The position numbers and the translations under genes were made by a program. From NCBI GenBank assembly GCA_965231865.1, contig CBDDOJ010000001.1:62001-126000 (forward strand): a stretch of 64,000 nucleotides of DNA. The letters are read 5' to 3'. Shown here in pieces: positions 1 through 9,781 of this stretch; position 1 is the stretch's first letter; each line of letters begins with the position of its first letter. The stretch comes from WTGA01 sp965231865 (GTDB lineage Bacteria; Pseudomonadota; Gammaproteobacteria; Arenicellales; Poriferihabitantaceae). The notes beneath the pieces are model-generated. The model was given only the letters and a program-made list of their open reading frames with translations, made no database searches and had not been told where the DNA came from.

Positions 1-130
1 CAGATGAAATGGAAACCGGTTTTCAGGGAGGATGAATGGCTGCATTCCAGCGGGTTGGCACCGGCTGGCACTGCATTCGGACATATCCGGTTCTGTCCCC
101 TTTCCATTCAGGTGTCCCGGTCAAAGTAGT

Positions 131-159
131 TTGACGCGTCTGCACTCAAACGTGATAAT
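131..159 (+). promoter_or_regulatory. Predicted sigma70 promoter for the MFS gene
   Basis: TTGACG at 131-136 and GATAAT at 154-159 are separated by exactly 17 bases, close to the sigma70 consensus. The site lies 75 bases ahead of the chosen MFS transporter start. Seen in sequence; activity is inferred. Confidence 0.5.
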
Positions 160-233
160 CAAATGGAATCCGGTTCACGGGTGGGCCGGTTTTACTCCCG
201 GACCCCATGCAATGGCCTTTTGACAGACTACGA

Positions 234-1523
234 ATGAATTCACCGCCATCCAGTCTTGGCTCCGCACTGCGGTCATCCTGGGCATTGCTCCTGGGATTTG
301 GAATCCTGATGCTTGGAGACGGCCTGCAGGGGACCCTGTTGGCGGTCCGCGCAGACCAGGAAGGCTTCAGCGCAACCGTAACCGGGATGATCATGTCCTC
401 GTTTTACCTGGGTTTTCTTTGTGGTTCCATACTGACTCCCAGAGTAATGACCCTGGTCGGACATATCCGGGTATTCGCGGCCCTGGCTGCACTCGCGTCC
501 GCCACCATTCTTGTCCATGCTGTCTTTGTCGAAATTCCAGCCTGGATTGCATTGAGATTCCTGAGCGGCATCTGCTTTGCCGGACTCTATGTCGTTGCAG
601 AAAGCTGGCTCAATGATCGCGCCACCAACGAAACCCGGGGAAAGCTGTTGTCGCTGTACATGGTGGTCACTTATATGGGGGTCGGTATCGGACAACTGTT
701 CCTGAATCTCGCCGACCCCCGGGGCTACCCGCTGTTTGTGCTGACCTCCGTACTGATTTCCATTGCGGTGGTTCCCTTGCTGCTTTCCGCCAACGACACC
801 CCCGGGTTCGACGAGTCCGTTCGCCTGAAACTGAAGGAACTCTTCCGAATCTCCCCACTGGGAATCGTCTGCATGTTTATCGAAGGCCTGGTCACCGCCA
901 CTCTTTTTGCACTGGGGCCCATTTATGGCCAGCGTCTCGGCTTTAATCTCGAGGAAATTTCCTACTTCATGGCCTCCGCCGTGGTGGGCACCATATTACT
1001 GCAATGGCCAATCGGCGCTTTGTCAGACCGGTTTGACCGTCGGCTGGTACTGACCGTTGTCGCTTTTCTGGCTTCCGCTGCCGCCTACCTCTGTATCCAG
1101 GCAGAGTATGAGTCCACCATCGTGCAATTTCTCGCTGTTGGCCTGTTTGCCGGGCTGGCCCTGCCTCTTTACTCCGTCTGTATTGCCCATACCAACGATC
1201 ACCTGGAGCCGAAGCAGATGATTGCAGCCAGCGGGACCCTGGTCCTTGTGGGGGGGATCGGAGCCATCATCGGTCCCGTGGTGGTCGCCGCGTTGATGGA
1301 TTTTTACGGGAATGACTTTTTTTTCTGGTGCATGGGCGGTGCACACTTGATTACCGGACTGTTCGCACTGTACAGAATGGCAAAACGCCCGGCGACTCCA
1401 TTGGCCAAACAGGGGTCATTTACCCCGGCCGCCATGCACCCGTCCAGCTCTGTCATCGAGTGCATGCAACAACATGCCATGGAAGAGTCCTCTTCCGAAG
1501 ATTCTTCTGGCAAACAGAAGTGA
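234..1523 (+). CDS. MFS transporter, YcaD-like
   Basis: Inner-membrane major facilitator superfamily transporter of about 429 residues, the usual 400-450 length, with about twelve hydrophobic segments. The MFS loop motif is visible as GALSDRFDRR near residues 261-270, and the N-terminal half carries the RFLSGICFAGLYVVAESWLN stretch typical of the YcaD/YfkF branch. The tail after the last membrane segment is hydrophilic and rich in Ser and Glu. Substrate cannot be told from sequence. The ATG at 234 places a short N-terminus before TM1; an in-frame ATG at 207 is also possible, and neither has a strong ribosome site. It stands alone, converging on the leftward phage-like genes. Confidence 0.85.
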   Translation: MNSPPSSLGSALRSSWALLLGFGILMLGDGLQGTLLAVRADQEGFSATVTGMIMSSFYLGFLCGSILTPRVMTLVGHIRVFAALAALASATILVHAVFVEIPAWIALRFLSGICFAGLYVVAESWLNDRATNETRGKLLSLYMVVTYMGVGIGQLFLNLADPRGYPLFVLTSVLISIAVVPLLLSANDTPGFDESVRLKLKELFRISPLGIVCMFIEGLVTATLFALGPIYGQRLGFNLEEISYFMASAVVGTILLQWPIGALSDRFDRRLVLTVVAFLASAAAYLCIQAEYESTIVQFLAVGLFAGLALPLYSVCIAHTNDHLEPKQMIAASGTLVLVGGIGAIIGPVVVAALMDFYGNDFFFWCMGGAHLITGLFALYRMAKRPATPLAKQGSFTPAAMHPSSSVIECMQQHAMEESSSEDSSGKQK

Positions 1524-1630
1524 CCGTATCCATGATTCACAGAATAACCGGATTCTCCAGTCCTTGGATTTTTTAAACCTGCGCCCAAGCGGCGGCACCC
1601 CGTCTTTTCAAGCGCCAGAATGATCCGTGT

Positions 1631-1846
1631 TCATTCCCGGCTTGCGCCAGTCCCAGAAAAAAACCATCCCGACCTGGATGAGGCCCAGTGCAAACCCGCC
1701 TCCTCCAGCATCCTGTAGAACGGCTTTACCCATTCCCTTCGGTGCACAAAAATCAGTATCTCGTGTCCATTTCCACGCATGGAATACTCCAGATTCCCGG
1801 CAATGACCGTTTTTCCGGAACCCATGGCCGCCTCAGGCCGCCACAT
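1631..1846 (-). pseudogene. Truncated DEAD/DEAH-box helicase N-terminal fragment
   Basis: A 71-codon reading frame that overlaps the end of the upstream ATPase gene by 14 bases. It holds a Walker A-like GSGKTVIAGNLE followed by ILIFVHRRE and MLEEAGLH, the order and spacing found in superfamily 2 helicases of phage and restriction systems. Everything after motif Ia is missing, so it cannot be an active helicase. The gene-end overlap suggests it was once co-translated with the ATPase. I infer a phage or plasmid recombination module that lost its second gene. The assignment rests on these motifs only. Confidence 0.5.
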
Positions 1847-3629
1847 CGTTGAAATTTACAGCTTTACCGTTGACCATTTTATAGTTGGTCCCACCGGGAT
1901 TGATGTGGCCCAGGTCCAGTTCCTTCCCGCAGATCATGAATGCAGGAGGCTGGTTTCGACCGCACACGGTCGCCATCAGGTCCGCCAAATGCATCTGGTT
2001 TTTCTCGTCCAGGTTGTTTACCTCATCCAGGATGACCACCGGTGAACGGGTGAACCGGGAAATGGCCAGTTGCAGGGCGAACTGAGCCCTCCTCCGGTCA
2101 GATTCGGCGCACAACTTGATAAGGGAACGGCCGCCTATGCTGATCGAATACGTGCGGTCCAGTTTGACCCGGGGCCAACCAGTCAGGTCACTGATAATTT
2201 TCAGAACCCCGTCAAATCGTTCCATGTTCTCCTCCATGCAGGTTGCCCGAACACCTTTTGGCCCCACAATCTGCATGATGGTCTGGTACGCGATGATATT
2301 CTCATGAATGCTCCGTGCATCGTCCCGGGACTTCACGATACGGATCTGGTCCTGGGTCTCCTGGATTTTCAATTCCATCCTTTCGATATCGTCCTTCTTC
2401 AACTCAACCGGGTTCTCGTGCACCAGTCTTGCCAGGTCCTGCAAATGATCGACTTCGGCCTTGAGCCGTTTCCCGTCCTTCACAACAGACTCGAATTCCT
2501 GTTTCATGGGGAGATAGGTGAACTCCCAGTCCTTCTGTTCCTGAACGATGGTTTCCCGTCGTTCCTGGCATTTGACGAGCTCCTGTTCATACGCCTTTTT
2601 CCGCGACTCCTCACCGTCCCCGCCATAAACCAGCAAACGGTGATCGGATTGAATCAACGTGGACGAACACACCGGGCATTCCAGCACGGGGTTGTATGAA
2701 CCGATCGCTCCCCGGGACCTGATTTGCTTCACACGGATAGTGGCGTCGGTCAACCGGGAACAAATATCCACGTATTCCTCTCCCGGCTCAACCAGACTGG
2801 CTTTCAGCTCGGTCGCCCGCTCGCGCAACTTGTCCAGCCTTTCCCTCGTTTTCTCCAGTTTCGCGAGGGCTTCCTTGCCCCGCTCCACATCGCCACGGGT
2901 AATCGCCTGATCGACATGCAGGGATCGTAGCATCCCCTGCTGAAAGGCCTGTTTTTCCTCCAGTTTCTGCACAGTAACGCCGTTCAGTGAAGACACCCAG
3001 GTCTTGGGTACCCAACCGGCACCCTTTGTCTGTCCCCACGTCTCTCCCGTGATCCTTGTCCACGCCCGTTTGCTGTTTCTGGCCCGGGACTGGTACGTCT
3101 TGAAGACAATCTCGATATCTTCTTCGCGAACCATCCGCATGAGTTCCTCCAGCGTATCGGCCTGAATGTGTGGTGTCAGTTGGGCCTGGATGTGCGGTTT
3201 CAGCTGGGTCTCCAATTTCTCATTCAGAATGTGCGCAGGAGGCAGGAACAGACCTTCCCACAATGCAATCTTTTGGGGTTGCGTCATCTGTCCGCAGAAA
3301 TCGACCAGCCCGACTGTTTCTGCACAGGGCCGGTGAAAATTGGATTCAAAAACGCTCATTTCTCCGGATACCGCGTTCCATCGGGAGACCAGTTCGCCAT
3401 CGGTACTGAACAGGGCCTCCCCAAACTCGGCGTTGTCCTGCAGGTAAATCTTCTGCTTGACTTTTCCGCCCGCAGGATTCCCTTCTCCCGTGAGGAGGGC
3501 ACCGGTCAGGATCGCGAGGGAGGTTTTTCCCGTGGCATTCAACCCGGTTATACCGGTTACCTTTCCTGGAACAAGGTCGATATCCGCTTCATTGATAGCC
3601 AGCATGTTTTTTATTTTTATGTTGATCAT
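1833..3629 (-). CDS. SbcC/Rad50-like SMC-type ATPase, phage-like
   Basis: A 598-residue protein with Walker A GLNATGKTS at residues 29-37, a central coiled-coil-rich region with a single CPVC zinc-hook motif near 318-321, and a C-terminal ABC ATPase half with Walker B VVILDEVNNLD. This is the layout of Rad50/SbcC, but much shorter than cellular SbcC (about 1000 residues) and closer to phage T4 gp46-type recombination ATPases. No SbcD/Mre11-type nuclease gene lies beside it; the following frame is a broken helicase. The ATG at 3629 starts directly with the INIKIKNM beta strand usual for the family. Likely DNA end processing or sensing; the exact role is unknown. Confidence 0.7.
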   Translation of the reverse strand: MINIKIKNMLAINEADIDLVPGKVTGITGLNATGKTSLAILTGALLTGEGNPAGGKVKQKIYLQDNAEFGEALFSTDGELVSRWNAVSGEMSVFESNFHRPCAETVGLVDFCGQMTQPQKIALWEGLFLPPAHILNEKLETQLKPHIQAQLTPHIQADTLEELMRMVREEDIEIVFKTYQSRARNSKRAWTRITGETWGQTKGAGWVPKTWVSSLNGVTVQKLEEKQAFQQGMLRSLHVDQAITRGDVERGKEALAKLEKTRERLDKLRERATELKASLVEPGEEYVDICSRLTDATIRVKQIRSRGAIGSYNPVLECPVCSSTLIQSDHRLLVYGGDGEESRKKAYEQELVKCQERRETIVQEQKDWEFTYLPMKQEFESVVKDGKRLKAEVDHLQDLARLVHENPVELKKDDIERMELKIQETQDQIRIVKSRDDARSIHENIIAYQTIMQIVGPKGVRATCMEENMERFDGVLKIISDLTGWPRVKLDRTYSISIGGRSLIKLCAESDRRRAQFALQLAISRFTRSPVVILDEVNNLDEKNQMHLADLMATVCGRNQPPAFMICGKELDLGHINPGGTNYKMVNGKAVNFNDVAA

Positions 3630-4214
3630 TGGTCTCGCCAGGCAGTCTCGAATAATGGGACTGTTTTTTTACGGAATCGGTAGTTGCGGGCTGGTCGTCA
3701 CTGAAAATGCCAAAAATATGCATGGGGAAGCAGACACTGTTCACGATGAAAGGGGTTCTGTGTCCGGTTGCAGGAGACTGGGAAACTGAAAAACCTGTCT
3801 GGTCAAACCATATCCCAACACACCTTGACGGAGCGGTATTCCATGACTCATGGTTTCAGGCGGCAATGAAAACTCCAAGCCATCGAATGGTCAGGAACAC
3901 ATGGGGGTACAGGGACAGTGCCCCCTTCCTGTTGTCAGCATCGGCGGGGTACCAGAAATCAGACTATCCCTGATTCCTGACTTCCCTAAACTTTATCCAC
4001 AAGCGAACGAACACCACGGATTCGACAACTGGCCTCTTCTTCCAGAAACCGGACTTCGCCGTGGCTCGCTTCCGTATCCATCCACTCCCCCGATTCGGGT
4101 AGTGCTGCACTCCTGGATTCAAAGAAACGTTCGTAAATCACCACTGTTCGGCCGGTTTACCGTACCCCCCACCGCAGTTCAAACAGGGGGGCCATTCAGT
4201 GGGTCTTCCGGTTT
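3630..4214. other. Non-coding gap, no gene recognised
   Basis: 585 bases between two leftward genes. The open frames here have no recognisable domain. It contains one perfect DnaA-box-like sequence (TTATCCACA at 3993-4001) but no cluster of such boxes, so it does not look like an origin. Confidence 0.5.
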
Positions 4215-6110
4215 TTATCCAGCGGAGGGTAACTGTTTATCCTCACCGATCTTTTCATACCCATGCAGGATTTGCTGGGTTTCGGCTTCGGCTGCCTTCA
4301 GTTCCTCTATCGTGCGGTGGCAGGCAATTTCATGGCCATCGTTCAATACCCGTATCGGGGGACTTTCTGATTCACAGGTCCCATCAATGCCCATCGGGCA
4401 CCGGTTGAAGAAGGGGCATCCGACTCTGGTAATTTCGACACCCTTGGCGATCCCAACCGCCATTTCCCGCTTGGTCATCGTATCTTCCAGCCAGCCGATC
4501 CGCATCTCCGGCACCGAACTGATCAACAACCGGGTATAGGGGTGAAACGGGGGAGTCAGCACTTCGTCCGTGGGACCCTGTTCTACCACACGGCCCGCAT
4601 AAAGCACCACAATTTCATCCGCAAAGGACGCGACGGTGGAGAGGTCATGGCTAATAAACACAAACGATACGCCGGTTTTATCCCGCAGCGCAGTCAATAA
4701 TTTGATTACATTTGCACCGACGATGGAATCCAGCGCCGAGGTGACCTCGTCGCACAGCATGACTTCCGGGTTTGCCGCCAGTGAGCGCGCCATGTTGATC
4801 CGCTGTTTCTGGCCGCCGGAAAGTTCCATGGGATAACGGGTGGCAAATTCTGCCGGCAGTTCCACCATGTCCAGTATCTCCACCACCTTGGCGTGTTTCT
4901 CTTTTCCCTTGTAACCGTGATAAAACTCCAGCGGCCGGCCAATGATATCGCCAATGACCTGTTTCGGGTTTAACGCGGTATCCGCCATCTGGAAAACGAA
5001 CTGGATTTTCTGGAGTTCTTCCAGACTCCGGTCATGCAGACTTCCCTCCAGATCATCCCCATCCAGCAACACATCGCCTCTTGCCTGGGGAAGCAGGCCT
5101 GCCATAACCCGGGCCAGCGTGGATTTTCCACATCCCGATTCCCCGATCACCCCGACCACATGGGCATTTTCAACTTTGACGCTCACATCACGAAGAATGG
5201 GTACTTTGGGCTCGTTGTTGATGATTCCACCATAGCCCGCTGTCATATCCTTGACTTCAATCGCCGGCAAGTGGCGGTCATGTTCACTGCCGACTTCCGT
5301 CCCCATCCCTGCGGTGGGCGTCGGACGAACCGCCGCCATCAGCCGCTTGGTATAGGCGTGGGTGGGGTGATTGATGATCTGGTCCACCGGTCCCTGCTCC
5401 ATGATCTCACCGCTATACAGCACGACGATGTGATCAGCCACCTGGGCCACCACAGCCAAGTCATGGGTGACATAAATGGCTGCAGAATTTTCTTCCCGGA
5501 TGACTTTCTTGAATGCCTTGAGAACTTCGATCTGGGTGGTCACATCCAGCGCGGTGGTGGGTTCATCCAGCACCATAAGGTCCGGATTGCCACACAATGC
5601 CATGGCCGCCATGAGCCGTTGCAACTGGCCGCCGGAGACCTGGTGGGGGTAGCGAAACCCGATCCGGTCCGGATCCGGCAATTCCAGCGCGTGATACAAC
5701 TCAACCGCACGTTTCGTCGCCTCCTCCTGGTTCAACACACCATGCAACACCGCGGATTCGGTCACCTGCTCGCCAATGGTGATGGCCGGATTGAAGGTCG
5801 CCGCGGCACTTTGCGCGAGATAAGCCACCCGGGCACCGCGCAATTCCCTCTGCTCCAGGGGCGACATGGACAATACATCTTTTCCGTGTAACAGGACTTC
5901 GCCTCCCGTGAAATGCAGCCCGGGCTTGGTATAGGCCAGCGAACCCAGGGAGATGGTTGTCTTTCCCGAACCGGACTCGCCGATCAGGGCAACGACTTCC
6001 CCCTTGTGAATGTCAAAAGTAACGCCCTTGACGATCCGGATTTCTTCCTTCTGCTCATTGTAGGCGCTGATTCTGAGATCTTTAATTTCAAACAGTTTTT
6101 CTTTTTCCAT
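4215..6110 (-). CDS. Dipeptide/oligopeptide ABC transporter, fused double ATP-binding protein
   Basis: 631 residues containing two complete ABC ATPase domains in tandem, equivalent to DppD plus DppF. Domain one has Walker A GESGSGKT at 44-51, signature VSGGQLQRL and Walker B LMVLDEPTTALD; domain two has Walker A GESGCGKST near 322, signature LSGGQKQRI and VMLCDEVTSALD. The Cys-containing tail (NRCPMGIDGTC) is the oligopeptide_ABC C-terminal motif. It powers import through the two permeases encoded just upstream; the gap to the dppC-like stop is only four bases. GsiA and YejF are known fused examples of this size. Last gene of the operon. Confidence 0.93.
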   Translation of the reverse strand: MEKEKLFEIKDLRISAYNEQKEEIRIVKGVTFDIHKGEVVALIGESGSGKTTISLGSLAYTKPGLHFTGGEVLLHGKDVLSMSPLEQRELRGARVAYLAQSAAATFNPAITIGEQVTESAVLHGVLNQEEATKRAVELYHALELPDPDRIGFRYPHQVSGGQLQRLMAAMALCGNPDLMVLDEPTTALDVTTQIEVLKAFKKVIREENSAAIYVTHDLAVVAQVADHIVVLYSGEIMEQGPVDQIINHPTHAYTKRLMAAVRPTPTAGMGTEVGSEHDRHLPAIEVKDMTAGYGGIINNEPKVPILRDVSVKVENAHVVGVIGESGCGKSTLARVMAGLLPQARGDVLLDGDDLEGSLHDRSLEELQKIQFVFQMADTALNPKQVIGDIIGRPLEFYHGYKGKEKHAKVVEILDMVELPAEFATRYPMELSGGQKQRINMARSLAANPEVMLCDEVTSALDSIVGANVIKLLTALRDKTGVSFVFISHDLSTVASFADEIVVLYAGRVVEQGPTDEVLTPPFHPYTRLLISSVPEMRIGWLEDTMTKREMAVGIAKGVEITRVGCPFFNRCPMGIDGTCESESPPIRVLNDGHEIACHRTIEELKAAEAETQQILHGYEKIGEDKQLPSAG

Positions 6111-6114
6111 CGTT

Positions 6115-7023
6115 CTACACCATTTTTTTAGCTAGACTGCCGCCGGACTTCGCGGAAACATCATCCACAATCAGGTTGATCGCGATGGTGAACGTTGCAA
6201 TGGCAAAGGCCGGCCAGATGGCCGCATAGGACCCATAGGTCAGTCCCTGCAGGTTTTCACGCACCATGCTTCCCCAATCCGACGCGGGCGGTTGGACCCC
6301 AAGACCCAAAAAGCTCAGGCTGGAAATGAACAGGACCACAAAGACGAGACGCAACCCAAAATCCGTCGCCAGCGGCATGGCGGCATTCGGCAACACTTCC
6401 GCCCGGATGATCCACCAGACCCCCTCACCCCGGGCTTTCGCCGCTTCAACAAAATCCTGCACCATAATGTCCTGGCCCAGGGCCCGCGCAATGCGAAAGA
6501 CACTGGTCGCGTAGATCACCGCCGCAGTTCCAACCAATATGGCGATGGATGACCCCAGCGCCGCAATCACGATCAAGCCCAGCATGATCGTCGGCAGCGC
6601 GAGGATGGCATCGTTGACCCGACTAATGCCCATATCGATCCACCCTCCTTTCACAGCGGCCAGTATGCCCAGGGTAATTCCCATCAGGTAGGCCAGCAAA
6701 GTCGAGGCAAGCGATATTCCAATGGTGTTTCTGGCGCCATAAATGATCCGGGACAAGGTATCCCGGCCCAAATAATCCGTACCCAGGTAAAAATTATCAT
6801 AGGCATCCAGGAAACTGTCATCCCCCTCCATATCCATCTCATGATAGGGTGCAATCGACGGACCTATGAAACAGATCACCAGCCAGAAGGCCACGATACC
6901 CACCGAAATCTTCCCCACCCAGGAGAGCTTGATTCTGCGTTTGGGCGGCGCATCGGGCAATTCATCGAACGTATCGAGCTGGGCGATTACTTCTTCTTCT
7001 TTTGTTTTGTTTTCTTCAGTCAT
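6115..7023 (-). CDS. dppC: Peptide-type ABC transporter permease, DppC family
   Basis: About 302 residues with a cytoplasmic acidic/basic N-terminus, a first membrane segment, and the five-helix BPD_transp_1 core. The EAA-loop signature region VEAAKARGEGVWWIIRAEVL contacts the ATPase. The ATG at 7023 is chosen over the longer open frame because GGAGGAG lies seven bases upstream of it. It sits between the DppB-like permease and the double ATPase in the same direction. Substrate is inferred as peptides, opines or another amide-containing solute; nickel and glutathione importers share this architecture. Confidence 0.9.
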   Translation of the reverse strand: MTEENKTKEEEVIAQLDTFDELPDAPPKRRIKLSWVGKISVGIVAFWLVICFIGPSIAPYHEMDMEGDDSFLDAYDNFYLGTDYLGRDTLSRIIYGARNTIGISLASTLLAYLMGITLGILAAVKGGWIDMGISRVNDAILALPTIMLGLIVIAALGSSIAILVGTAAVIYATSVFRIARALGQDIMVQDFVEAAKARGEGVWWIIRAEVLPNAAMPLATDFGLRLVFVVLFISSLSFLGLGVQPPASDWGSMVRENLQGLTYGSYAAIWPAFAIATFTIAINLIVDDVSAKSGGSLAKKMV

Positions 7024-7039
7024 CAGTATCTCCTCCGAA

Positions 7040-7990
7040 TTATTTAGGTTGCCGGAGGCGTGGATTCGAAAGGATCGAAGCGACATCCGCCAACAAAATC
7101 AGCAACACATACGTACCGCAGAATATCATTGCGCAGGCCTGCACCAGCGGAAGGTCACGGGTCTGTACGCCATCAATCATCAATTTCGCCAGACCCGGAT
7201 AGGCAAAGATGGTTTCTACGATCACCACGCCACTCACCAGGTACGCGAGGTTCAATGCGATGACATTGACAATGGGGCCAATGGCGTTGAAAAAGGCATG
7301 GCGAAGAATGATTCTTCTCCTGGGAACCCCTTTCAATATGGCCATTTCAATGTAGGGCGAACTCATCACGTTGAGAATCCCTGCCCGGGTCATTCTGATC
7401 ATTTGTGCTGAAACCACAATCACCAGGGTCAGCAGCGGCATGGCCAATGCTCTCAACAGTTCCGTAAAGGATTCATTGCCAGTCAGGTAGGCCGTTGATG
7501 GCAACCAGTGCAATTCCACCGCCAGGATGAGCACCAGAATCGTCGCAATGAAAAACTCCGGTACCGAAATCGTGCACATCGTGCCGAAGGTGACGATCCG
7601 GTCCAGCCAGGTTCCAGGATGCATGGCAGCCCACAATCCAAGCGCAATGGAAATCGGGATCGAGATCAAGGCGACCAGTCCGGCCATCACCATGGTATTC
7701 CCCATGCGACCGCCGATCAGGCTGGCAATGGTTGCCCCCCCCGCTTTGGATATACCCAAATCTCCGACTGCCATATTACCGAGCCAGGAAAAATACCGGA
7801 CATAACCGGGTTGGTCCATGCCGAGTTCTGCACGCAGTGCGGCCAGGGTTTCAGGAGTTGCACTCTGGCCAAGAATAATCTGTGCAACATCCCCGGGAAG
7901 GATACTCGTCGCCAGGAAAACGATGATGGAAACCACGATTAAGGTGGCAAAACCGATCGCGATCCGGCGTAAAACCATTTGTGTCATCAT
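7040..7990 (-). CDS. dppB: Peptide-type ABC transporter permease, DppB family
   Basis: About 316 residues, inner-membrane permease with the N-terminal RRIAIGFATLIVVSIIVFLA helix and FLATSILPGD motif characteristic of DppB/OppB proteins, followed by the binding-protein-dependent transport core. The start ATG at 7990 is preceded by AGAGGG at eight bases; a TTG at 7996 is possible but too close to that site. It follows the binding-protein gene after a 160-base spacer that contains a terminator hairpin, and the DppC-like gene begins 17 bases after its end. Confidence 0.9.
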   Translation of the reverse strand: MMTQMVLRRIAIGFATLIVVSIIVFLATSILPGDVAQIILGQSATPETLAALRAELGMDQPGYVRYFSWLGNMAVGDLGISKAGGATIASLIGGRMGNTMVMAGLVALISIPISIALGLWAAMHPGTWLDRIVTFGTMCTISVPEFFIATILVLILAVELHWLPSTAYLTGNESFTELLRALAMPLLTLVIVVSAQMIRMTRAGILNVMSSPYIEMAILKGVPRRRIILRHAFFNAIGPIVNVIALNLAYLVSGVVIVETIFAYPGLAKLMIDGVQTRDLPLVQACAMIFCGTYVLLILLADVASILSNPRLRQPK

Positions 7991-8071
7991 AAGCAAAGCC
8001 CTCTGGTGTGGAGACTGTCTGTCATTTTCTCACCCCCTGGGGGGTAGAAATTATATTTGTCCGGGTAAAAA

Positions 8072-8108
8072 CAAAAATGGTCCGCATAAAATCTCTTCAT
8101 GCGGACCA
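8072..8108 (-). terminator. Intra-operon rho-independent terminator after the binding-protein gene
   Basis: A perfect 10-bp inverted repeat (TGGTCCGCAT at 8078-8087 and its complement at 8099-8108) with an 11-base loop. Read leftward it is followed by TTTTTGTTTTT, a good U-tract. It lies between the solute-binding protein gene and the permease genes, so it probably attenuates downstream expression, keeping binding protein in excess. Confidence 0.8.
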
Positions 8109-8149
8109 TAATCGGAAACGAACCTGTCGCTATCTATCTTACGTGAGCG

Positions 8150-9781
8150 TTATGCCAGCCAGATAAATTCAGGCCACTCACAGGCGCCCAGCTGACCCAG
8201 TGGAACCGTCGGCATATTCATCACATTGTCCGCGATCCCATCGTTGATATTGGAAAATGCGGGAATCACCATTCCACTGCCTTCATGGATCAGGGTCTGC
8301 ATTTCGCAATACAGGGCGTGACGCTTGTCCGGATCAGTTTCTGCCAAGGAAAGAGACAACAGTTCTCCCATTCGTTCATTGTTCCAGTAGGTGTCATTCC
8401 AGGCGGCACCCGGTCCGAACTGGATCGCCATTTGGGAGTTGGCAGTAGGACGCATGTTCCACGTAACCACATTGAGTGGCTCATTCATCCAGATTGCTCC
8501 CCAATACCCATCCGTTGGCACTTTCTTCAGTTGAAGATCAAAGCCGATTTTCGCGCAGTTGGCCTGGGCAAGCAGGCAGACATCTTCAATCCCTGGCGTT
8601 ACGGGGGCAACAAACAGTTCCGCAGAGCTGTATCCGGATTTTTCAAAATGAAACTTCGCCTGGTCCGGGTCAAACGGTCGCTGCGGCAGTTCTGAACAGA
8701 AATCCGGGCCGTGAGCCGCCATAATCGGCGTGTCATTGCCGATGGAGCCCTTGTCTTTCAGCACTCTTTTGACAATCCGCTCCCGGTCCTGAATGTATTG
8801 CATTCCTTTCACAAAATCGTCATTGCTGCCGGGTTCAGAATTCTTCAGAATGCAAATTCCCAATTGTAACGCCGCAGGAGTGGAAAGCAGGGTCGCGCCA
8901 CTGGCTTCCTCAACCTGCCGGAAGGCTTTCGGGTCGATGGAAGTGGCCAGTTGGACATCGCCTGCCAGCAAGGCATTGACTCGGGCAACGGGGTCCGTAA
9001 TCGCCGTGATTTCAATGGAATCCAGGTTTGCCCCTTCACGCCAGTAGTTTTCGTTGCGCTTGTGGACTGACTTCACGCCCGGCTCAAACGTTTCCAGAGT
9101 GAAAGGACCCGTACCAATCCCATCGCCCGTGGTTCCATTCTTCACGATCTTGGTTTGGAACAGCCCGAGCAGAGTGGGCAGATCCGCGTTGGGCGTGTTC
9201 AGAATCGCCTTGACTTCATGACTGCCCAGCTTCTTCCATTCCGACACGGAAGCCAGTACTGACTTGATGACCGAAGTGGACTCCTCGCCCAGATGACGAT
9301 TCATGCTGTAAAGAATGTCGTCCGCAGTCAATGGGGTGCCATCGTGGAATTCAACCCCCTGACGGATTTTGAATGTCCACTCGGTGGCATCGGCATTGGG
9401 CTCAAAGGATTCAGCCAGTTCCGGCTGCGGGACCAGCTCATTGGAATGCTGAATCATGCTGTTGTATGTCGCACGACCCCGGGTATAGTCAATGATCGAG
9501 GTAAACAGCGGCGGGTCCAGTTGATCGTCCGGGCCGTGCAGGTTGGATGCCATCCGCACAGAACCCCCCTTCTTGGGCGTCTGCGCCATGGCCACCTTGC
9601 CGGTAGTGAAAATGTTCTGGGCGGCGGCCATGGTCACCCCGGTGGCCATCATGAGTTTAAGTGCCTCTCGCCGGGTGTACCCGCGTTTGATGGCTTTTTC
9701 GACCAGGGTTTTGTCTCCTTCGGTTAGATTTGCGAATGAGATTTCACCCAACACAGGTTTGCTCTTGATTTCATCTGTCAT
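8150..9781 (-). CDS. dppA: Peptide-type ABC transporter substrate-binding protein (SBP_bac_5)
   Basis: 543-residue family 5 extracellular solute-binding protein. Residues about 35-66 form an export signal with the twin-arginine-like TRREALKLM motif and probable cleavage after AMA before QTPKKGG, so Tat export to the periplasm is plausible although the leader is unusually long. The SBP_bac_5 core shows the LAESFEPNADATEWTFKIR and VEFHDGTPLTADDILYS regions typical of DppA/OppA. GGAG precedes the ATG by eight bases. First gene of the four-gene importer operon; ligand cannot be told from sequence. Confidence 0.9.
   Translation of the reverse strand: MTDEIKSKPVLGEISFANLTEGDKTLVEKAIKRGYTRREALKLMMATGVTMAAAQNIFTTGKVAMAQTPKKGGSVRMASNLHGPDDQLDPPLFTSIIDYTRGRATYNSMIQHSNELVPQPELAESFEPNADATEWTFKIRQGVEFHDGTPLTADDILYSMNRHLGEESTSVIKSVLASVSEWKKLGSHEVKAILNTPNADLPTLLGLFQTKIVKNGTTGDGIGTGPFTLETFEPGVKSVHKRNENYWREGANLDSIEITAITDPVARVNALLAGDVQLATSIDPKAFRQVEEASGATLLSTPAALQLGICILKNSEPGSNDDFVKGMQYIQDRERIVKRVLKDKGSIGNDTPIMAAHGPDFCSELPQRPFDPDQAKFHFEKSGYSSAELFVAPVTPGIEDVCLLAQANCAKIGFDLQLKKVPTDGYWGAIWMNEPLNVVTWNMRPTANSQMAIQFGPGAAWNDTYWNNERMGELLSLSLAETDPDKRHALYCEMQTLIHEGSGMVIPAFSNINDGIADNVMNMPTVPLGQLGACEWPEFIWLA

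Noticed and set aside
3993..4001. Perfect DnaA box TTATCCACA
   Set aside because: Only one exact box, no AT-rich unwinding region and no dnaA or dnaN nearby, so not an origin.
8032..8045. Short C-run/G-run hairpin upstream of dppB
   Set aside because: Stem has a two-base loop and no U-tract; the longer hairpin at 8078-8108 explains termination better.
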